Shown: positions 60,546 to 64,000 of the stretch, piece after piece
Layout of the letters: each line of letters begins with the position of its first letter
Position numbering within the stretch: the first letter of the stretch is position 1
Assembly: GCF_020329505.1 (NCBI RefSeq)
Contig: NZ_JAGKJJ010000023.1
Coordinates: 104,501-168,500, forward strand
DNA: 64,000 nt
Source: Bradyrhizobium semiaridum
Lineage (GTDB): Bacteria > Pseudomonadota > Alphaproteobacteria > Rhizobiales > Xanthobacteraceae
Direction of reading: 5' to 3'
Notes under the pieces: generated by a model
What the model saw: the letters and a program-made list of their open reading frames with translations, nothing else
The model's database searches: none
Told to the model about the DNA's origin: nothing
Position numbers and translations under genes: made by a program

Positions 60546-60848
60546 GTGAGCAATTCCGACGACATTCATCGCGGCGTCGCGCATCCCGCCAGCCGGAACG
60601 GCGTCAACGACCCTGTCGACGGCGTCGACGTCAAGCGGACGTTTTACGACAACCAGACCCCGCATGAGCGCGCAGTCGGCCGCGGACGTGCGCGCCGATG
60701 CCTCGCCGAAAGCCGGCGAGCCGTTCTTGCCGGAAGCGCTGCGCCGCCCGCCGACCGCACCGCTGAACCCGCGCACCGGGCGGCGCGCGACGGAGTAGGG
60801 CAAGGTTCGAACGGGCTTGGAGGAATTGTCCGCGGCTTGTCCTCTTGA
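60546..60848 (+). CDS. Small hypothetical protein, possibly frameshifted
   Basis: A GTG start with a strong GGAGG six bases upstream and an EcfG-type promoter before it. The first 40 codons (SNSDDIHRGVAHPASRNG, then VDGVDVKRTFYDNQTPHERA) use host-like codons. After about 60670 this frame turns poor, and codon quality moves to the overlapping frame starting at 60664. Either one gene is frameshifted, or two tiny genes overlap. Unknown function. Confidence 0.4.
   Translation: MSNSDDIHRGVAHPASRNGVNDPVDGVDVKRTFYDNQTPHERAVGRGRARRCLAESRRAVLAGSAAPPADRTAEPAHRAARDGVGQGSNGLGGIVRGLSS
60664..60798 (+). CDS. Possible 44-aa peptide or downstream half of a frameshifted gene
   Basis: MSAQSAADVRADASPKAG, then EPFLPEALRRPPTAPLNP, ending RTGRRATE. 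High third-position GC throughout, but no ribosome site. It overlaps the 60546 frame. Confidence 0.3.
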   Translation: MSAQSAADVRADASPKAGEPFLPEALRRPPTAPLNPRTGRRATE

Positions 60849-60894
60849 GTCCCGTCACCTCCGAGAGGCGTGAAGCTTTGTCCTCACCCACTGC

Positions 60895-61012
60895 TGTCAT
60901 CGCCCGGCCCGTGCACAATTGCGCATAAGGACCGGGATCCAGCATTCCAGAGACAGTCGTTGAGGCGATAGGCCGCGGCGTCCTGGATCGCCCTGTCAAG
61001 CGGGCGATGACA
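60895..61012. repeat. Palindromic intergenic repeat, family D, copy 3
   Basis: Arms TGTCATCGCCCGG and CGGGCGATGACA, with GATCCAGCATTCCAGAGACA and GGCCGCGGCGTCCTGGATCG, very close to the copy at 13165-13266. The surrounding 60849-61214 shows no gene. Confidence 0.85.
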
Positions 61013-61214
61013 CCGGTGGGAGGATGACGGGATTTAAAGCAGGCAAGATCGCCTACGCATGCGCTCGCACGAGCAACCGGCCGCCAAGCAGCGCCAGGAT
61101 CGACGGCGCGACCGTGGCTGCGATCGGTTGCGGCGATTTATCGGGGAGTCCATCCCATCAAGATGGATGCCTGCCGACTGGACCCGCCGGGCGAGTCCGG
61201 CGCGACGCGGCGTG

Positions 61215-61409
61215 CTACCCGCGGGTCGAGAGCATTGCGTTGAGTTCGGCGGCGGTCCGCAGCTGTTCGATGCGTGCGGCGACCGAATTGCGCTGGGCGC
61301 CTTCCGGCAGCCTCGCGAGCTCATCTTCGAGACGCACGCGCTGTTCCTCCAGCCGTTGCTCGAACGTGTGCGGTTCAGACCGCTTTCGCTTTTTAATCGT
61401 CTTCTGCAT
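61215..61409 (-). CDS. Small coiled-coil protein, 64 aa
   Basis: MQKTIKKRKRSEP, then an acidic/basic heptad-like helix (EQRLEEQRVRLEDELARLPE) and ARIEQLRTAAELNAMLS. A soluble helical protein of unknown role. Its ATG lies inside the 3' end of the upstream 52-aa gene (17-base overlap), so the two are translated from one message under the EcfG-type promoter at 61575. Confidence 0.65.
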   Translation of the reverse strand: MQKTIKKRKRSEPHTFEQRLEEQRVRLEDELARLPEGAQRNSVAARIEQLRTAAELNAMLSTRG

Positions 61410-61551
61410 CGTCCACCTTTGGCGGTTGGAGACCGGGGCTGTTGGCCCAGCGGTCGAGTTCTTCGATGACCTTGGCGTGACTCGGCCGCCGCGGTGGTGG
61501 CGCGGCGCGTTCCTGAGAAAGCTTGCGGGGCAGCTTGACCTCGTCAGTCAT
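61393..61551 (-). CDS. 52-aa hypothetical protein
   Basis: MTDEVKLPRKLSQERAAPPP, then RRPSHAKVIEELDRWAN, ending VDDAEDD. The ATG has GGAGG seven to eight bases upstream. It overlaps the next gene and shares an EcfG-type promoter. Unknown function; acidic tail and Pro-rich middle suggest a disordered peptide. Confidence 0.6.
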   Translation of the reverse strand: MTDEVKLPRKLSQERAAPPPRRPSHAKVIEELDRWANSPGLQPPKVDDAEDD

Positions 61552-61574
61552 GGCGCACCTCCCTCGCGGGACAG

Positions 61575-61600
61575 AACGCTTCGAGATGCCGACACGTTCC
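61575..61600 (-). promoter_or_regulatory. EcfG-type promoter of the 52-aa/64-aa gene pair
   Basis: GGAAC at 61600-61596, 17-base spacer, CGTT at 61578-61575, 24 bases before the ATG at 61551. Confidence 0.65.
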
Positions 61601-61690
61601 CATTCTTCATCTAAATTATTGATTTTATTAACGCATTTTGCTAATTTGACTTTTTTGGCGGACTTTGGGGAACCCGGACGGAGTTTGTCT

Positions 61691-61709
61691 GTTGAGTAAA
61701 TTGCTCAAC
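61691..61709. promoter_or_regulatory. Palindromic operator-like site
   Basis: GTTGAG-N7-CTCAAC, perfect 6-bp arms, 24 bases before the start of the small RHH-like gene. It overlaps the -10 position of a weaker GGAAC-N16-TGTT site at 61669-61693. Placement fits an autorepressor operator. Confidence 0.45.
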
Positions 61710-61732
61710 TGGCTCACTTGGGGCGGTTTGCG

Positions 61733-61966
61733 ATGAACGAGCTTCGCGCCGAACGTCTTCAGGTCATGCTCTCACCTGATGAGTTGACCGCAGTCGATGA
61801 TTTCAGATTCAAGCACCGCATGCCGACGCGTGCCGCGGCGGTCCGCGAGTTGCTGAGGATCGGCCTTTCGGGCCTCGGCCTGGATGCCAAGGCCGGCGTC
61901 AAATCCAGCGATTACGGGGTGCTCGACCGCGGGCCGGAAGGGCGTACGCAAAGCGCGGAGGACTGA
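61733..61966 (+). CDS. Small RHH-like DNA-binding protein
   Basis: A 77-residue protein. Residues 7-45 (LQVMLSPDELTAVDDFRFKH, then RMPTRAAAVRELLRIGL) match a ribbon-helix-helix pattern: a beta strand, helix A and helix B with hydrophobic spacing. The C-terminus is short and polar. RHH proteins bind palindromes as dimers, which suits the site at 61691. No toxin gene is adjacent, so an antitoxin role is not supported. Start at the ATG 61733. Confidence 0.7.
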   Translation: MNELRAERLQVMLSPDELTAVDDFRFKHRMPTRAAAVRELLRIGLSGLGLDAKAGVKSSDYGVLDRGPEGRTQSAED

Positions 61967-61989
61967 CGTCGCATCCGGTACGGATGGAT

Positions 61990-62133
61990 TCAGGCAGCGC
62001 CGGCGAGGAAGTCCACGATCCCCATCAGGATTGCGACCACCAGCGCTGACGATGATAGCGCCGTGCCGAGATCCGCGAGATAGAGCAGCTGCGCCCTCTG
62101 CTCCGCGTCAAGCTCTGCAATCGCCTTGCGCAT
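61990..62133 (-). CDS. 47-aa single-span membrane protein
   Basis: MRKAIAELDAEQRAQLLYLA followed by a membrane helix (ALSSSALVVAILMGIVDFL) and AGAA. AGGAG sits seven bases before the ATG, and a perfect EcfG promoter lies 27 bases farther upstream. Unknown function; likely a stress-induced membrane peptide. Confidence 0.72.
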   Translation of the reverse strand: MRKAIAELDAEQRAQLLYLADLGTALSSSALVVAILMGIVDFLAGAA

Positions 62134-62159
62134 GGAAGGGCTCCTTTTGCTGCCGGAAG

Positions 62160-62184
62160 AACGCGCGCAGCTGAGGTCCGTTCC
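62160..62184 (-). promoter_or_regulatory. EcfG-type promoter of the 47-aa gene
   Basis: GGAAC at 62184-62180, exactly 16 bases, CGTT at 62163-62160. No mismatch to the EcfG pattern. Confidence 0.8.
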
Positions 62185-62276
62185 TTCAGGCCGCCGCATC
62201 AGGCCGTCACCACCAGCAGAGAGAGAGCCTCGGATTGCGCTGCGCTTGATCCGGGCGACGCAGTGCCACACAGCAG

Positions 62277-62302
62277 AACGGCGCACCTGACGGTGCGCCG
62301 TT
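62277..62302 (-). terminator. Hairpin downstream of phyR
   Basis: Perfect 11-bp stem AACGGCGCACC / GGTGCGCCGTT with a 4-base loop, 28 bases past the phyR stop. There is no T run, so it may stabilise the 3' end or need Rho. Confidence 0.5.
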
Positions 62303-62330
62303 GAGTATGTCCTACGTCAAAGCCTTGCCG

Positions 62331-63140
62331 TCATGCCGAGGCGGCGCGCGGCGTGCGGTTGCGCGAATTGCGCTGGAAGAACAGCGCCTGGCTGGCGACC
62401 GCAGAGACCATCGCCGGCTGGAACGGTTTGGATATCAGGAACGCCGGCTCCGGCCGTTCGCCGGTCAGGAAGCGCTCCGGATAGGCCGTGATGAACACGA
62501 CAGGCACCTCGAAAGTGCGCAGCAGCTCGTTGACGGCATCGAGACCTGACGAGCCGTCGGCAAGCTGGATGTCGGCGAGGATCAGGCCGGGCTTCTTGTT
62601 CTTGGCGAGCGCCACCGCGTCGGAATGGGTGCGGGCGACGCCGATGACGTTGTGGCCGAGATTCTTCACGAGGCTCTCGAGGTCCATCGCGATGAAGGTC
62701 TCGTCCTCGATGATCAGCACGTCGGTGGCGATCTCGGCGGCCATCTCGCGGCCGGCGGCGTCGGTGAGCTTGCGCGTTTCTGCGATGTCGGTGCCGAGGA
62801 TGTAGCCCACCTCCTCCTCCGAGAAGCCTTCCAGCGACAGCAGCAGGAACGCCTGGCGAGGCAGCGGCGTGATGTTGGAGAGCCGGCGCTCCGGCGGCAA
62901 CGACAGCGTCGCCACGTCGGCGTTGTCATTGTTCACCGAGACCGAATTCCAGATCTGGGTGAACAGGCGGAACAGCCCGGCGCGCGGGCCGTGGGTTTCG
63001 TCGAGCAGCGACGGATCCTGCAGCAGGGCCTCGAGCATGGCCCCGACATAGGCGTCTCCGGACGCCTGGTTTCCGCTCAGCGCGCGGGCGTAGCGGCGCA
63101 ACAGCGGAAGATGTTCAGCAACGACCTGCGATCGGGACAT
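62331..63140 (-). CDS. phyR: PhyR general stress response regulator
   Basis: A 269-residue PhyR. The N-terminal half is an EcfG-like sigma mimic without DNA-binding ability (residues 5-130; LLRRYARALSGN, LSLEGFSEEEVGYILGT). The C-terminal half is a receiver domain with IIEDETF and the phospho-acceptor Asp in LILADIQLAD. When phosphorylated, PhyR binds NepR and frees the EcfG sigma factor. The start at 63140 (MSRSQVV) has homologue support. It is divergent from nepR-ecfG, the classic arrangement. Confidence 0.95.
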   Translation of the reverse strand: MSRSQVVAEHLPLLRRYARALSGNQASGDAYVGAMLEALLQDPSLLDETHGPRAGLFRLFTQIWNSVSVNNDNADVATLSLPPERRLSNITPLPRQAFLLLSLEGFSEEEVGYILGTDIAETRKLTDAAGREMAAEIATDVLIIEDETFIAMDLESLVKNLGHNVIGVARTHSDAVALAKNKKPGLILADIQLADGSSGLDAVNELLRTFEVPVVFITAYPERFLTGERPEPAFLISKPFQPAMVSAVASQALFFQRNSRNRTPRAASA

Positions 63141-63235
63141 TCCCACTCCTTGTTCTTGAGGCCCGGCGGCCTCAACGCGAGTCTCGGGGCGACTAATCAA
63201 GTTCTTGGGGCGGCCCCGGTTCCCCTGCCTCGCCG

Positions 63236-63262
63236 ATTACGCGCGAGGGGCGGAAAAGTTCC
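63236..63262 (-). promoter_or_regulatory. Probable EcfG-type promoter of phyR
   Basis: GGAAC at 63262-63258, 16-base spacer, CGTAAT at 63241-63236. The -10 differs from CGTT at one base. Confidence 0.6.
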
Positions 63263-63283
63263 AAGAAATTGTTCCAGCGTTTC

Positions 63284-63308
63284 GGAACTTTCCGTGCAAC
63301 TTCGCATT
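63284..63308 (+). promoter_or_regulatory. Probable EcfG-type promoter of nepR-ecfG
   Basis: GGAAC at 63284-63288, 16-base spacer, CATT at 63305-63308 (CGTT with one change), followed by AG. It supports positive autoregulation of the sigma operon. Confidence 0.6.
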
Positions 63309-63359
63309 AGCTCCTGACCGACGAGCGACGCGGCCAGCCTCTTTTTTCGAGGAATCGAC

Positions 63360-63608
63360 TTGAAAATCAGAGACTTAACCTCCCGGGGAAGCGTGGATCA
63401 GATCATGAAGGAAATAAAGAAGCAGGGCGGTCTCAACGCAGAGATTCAGTCCAGAATCGGCCACCAGCTTCGCGCCATGTACGACGACGTGGTGCGGCAG
63501 GGGGTGCCCGACCGCTTTGCGGAGCTGATCCGCAAGCTCGACGGGCCGGAAGCTGCCGCGGCGGCCGTCGCCGGGGGCGATACCGACAAGAACAATGGAG
63601 GGGACTAA
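63360..63608 (+). CDS. nepR: NepR anti-sigma factor
   Basis: An 82-residue NepR. The conserved helices IQSRIGHQLRAMYDDVVRQG and PDRFAELIRKLD are intact, and the tail is Ala/Gly/Asp-rich. It holds EcfG inactive until PhyR~P binds it. The start is TTG at 63360 with GAGGAA about six bases upstream. Its stop overlaps the ecfG ATG (TAATG), so translation is coupled. Confidence 0.93.
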   Translation: MKIRDLTSRGSVDQIMKEIKKQGGLNAEIQSRIGHQLRAMYDDVVRQGVPDRFAELIRKLDGPEAAAAAVAGGDTDKNNGGD

Positions 63609-64000
63609 TGCCTCTCACGAATGAACTTCGCGACGACATCCTTGCGTCGGTGCCCAGCCTACGCGCGTTCGCGATCTCGTTGTCCGGTAATGGCGACCGC
63701 GCCGATGATCTGGTGCAGGAGACCCTGCTGCGCGCGATCGCCAATATCGACTCGTTCCAGCCGGGCTCCAACCTGCCGGCGTGGCTGTTCACCATTCTGC
63801 GCAACCTGTTCCGGTCCGACTACCGGAAGCGGCGGCGCGAGGTGGAGGACGCAGAGGGCAACTATGCCAAGACGCTGAAGAGCCAGCCGTCGCAGGCGGC
63901 GCATCTTGAATTCGAGGAATTCCGCGCCGCGCTCGACAAGCTGCCACAGGACCAGCGCGAGGCACTGATCCTGGTCGGCGCCTCCGGCTTCTCCTACGAG
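63608..64000 (+). CDS. ecfG: EcfG-type sigma factor, truncated by the window edge
   Basis: The first 131 residues of a group ECF15 (EcfG) sigma factor. Region 2 is present (RADDLVQETLLRAI, LPAWLFTILRNLFRSDYRKR), and region 4 begins with LPQDQREALILVGASGFSYE, where the sequence stops. It recognises GGAAC/CGTT promoters of the general stress response. Directly coupled to nepR. Confidence 0.95.
   Translation, partial: MPLTNELRDDILASVPSLRAFAISLSGNGDRADDLVQETLLRAIANIDSFQPGSNLPAWLFTILRNLFRSDYRKRRREVEDAEGNYAKTLKSQPSQAAHLEFEEFRAALDKLPQDQREALILVGASGFSYE

Noticed and set aside
61733..61966. RHH-like gene as the antitoxin of a toxin-antitoxin pair
   Set aside because: No toxin-like frame next to it on either strand.
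1..64000. tRNA, rRNA, CRISPR array, insertion sequence, integrase or attachment site
   Set aside because: Read for T-loop/anticodon patterns, direct-repeat arrays and transposase motifs; none were convincing. A tRNAscan or ISfinder run would be decisive.

Overview
The window looks like the chromosome of a Bradyrhizobium-type alphaproteobacterium (Rhizobiales/Nitrobacteraceae). The evidence is high GC with strong third-position GC, the alphaproteobacterial PhyR-NepR-EcfG stress module at the right edge, an RcdA-type CtrA-degradation regulator, rhizobial gene families (DUF1192, DUF2865, DUF934, DUF2849, DUF459) and several families of palindromic intergenic repeats. I see no IS element, prophage, CRISPR array, tRNA or rRNA gene. 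Both edges cut a gene: a flavin monooxygenase on the left and the EcfG sigma factor on the right.

Layout. 0-15 kb: flavoprotein monooxygenase fragment, NHL beta-propeller protein, ClC channel with CBS domains, HNH nuclease, a decayed PepSY gene beside a TonB-dependent receptor under a cobalamin riboswitch, a COG0523 GTPase coupled to an N-acyl-D-amino-acid deacylase, an MsbA-like ABC exporter, rpmE, a LysE exporter next to a PaiB-like remnant, and rcdA. 15-32 kb: small conserved proteins, quinone oxidoreductase, an EAL protein with a damaged GGDEF domain, a Cache-type diguanylate cyclase, galU, a lytic transglycosylase, a DUF459 SGNH-like protein lacking expected catalytic residues, csbD, two SDRs, a TfdA-like dioxygenase, AlgH/YqgE and a DsbD-alpha-like protein. 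32-36 kb: Wzx-type flippase, 3-hydroxybutyrate dehydrogenase with a patatin, and a CAP lipoprotein.

36.6-48.4 kb is a complete assimilatory sulfate cluster. The minus strand carries cysG, a DUF2849 gene, cysI, a DUF934 gene, cysH, sbp, cysT, cysW and cysA. The plus strand carries cysD and a cysN/cysC fusion. Both arms diverge from a short AT-rich spacer holding two nested inverted repeats. Malate synthase G follows.

50.8-64 kb is rich in envelope and very small genes: a 51-aa membrane protein, an L,D-transpeptidase with a DUF2865 protein, an AI-2E-type permease, DUF883 with a holin-like protein, a catalase-like protein, an AraC regulator, a DMT transporter, a transglutaminase-like protein and several proteins of 44-100 aa. 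It ends in phyR / nepR-ecfG. Reading upstream regions by eye, I find GGAAC-N16/17-CGTT-like sites (the EcfG promoter pattern) in front of at least six of these transcription units, and before csbD at 27.6 kb. The right quarter therefore looks like a physically clustered general-stress-response neighbourhood, including small genes easily missed by annotation. Other notable signals are decayed genes (PepSY, PaiB-like), an in-frame loss of half a GGDEF domain, and an orphan terminator that may end a small RNA.
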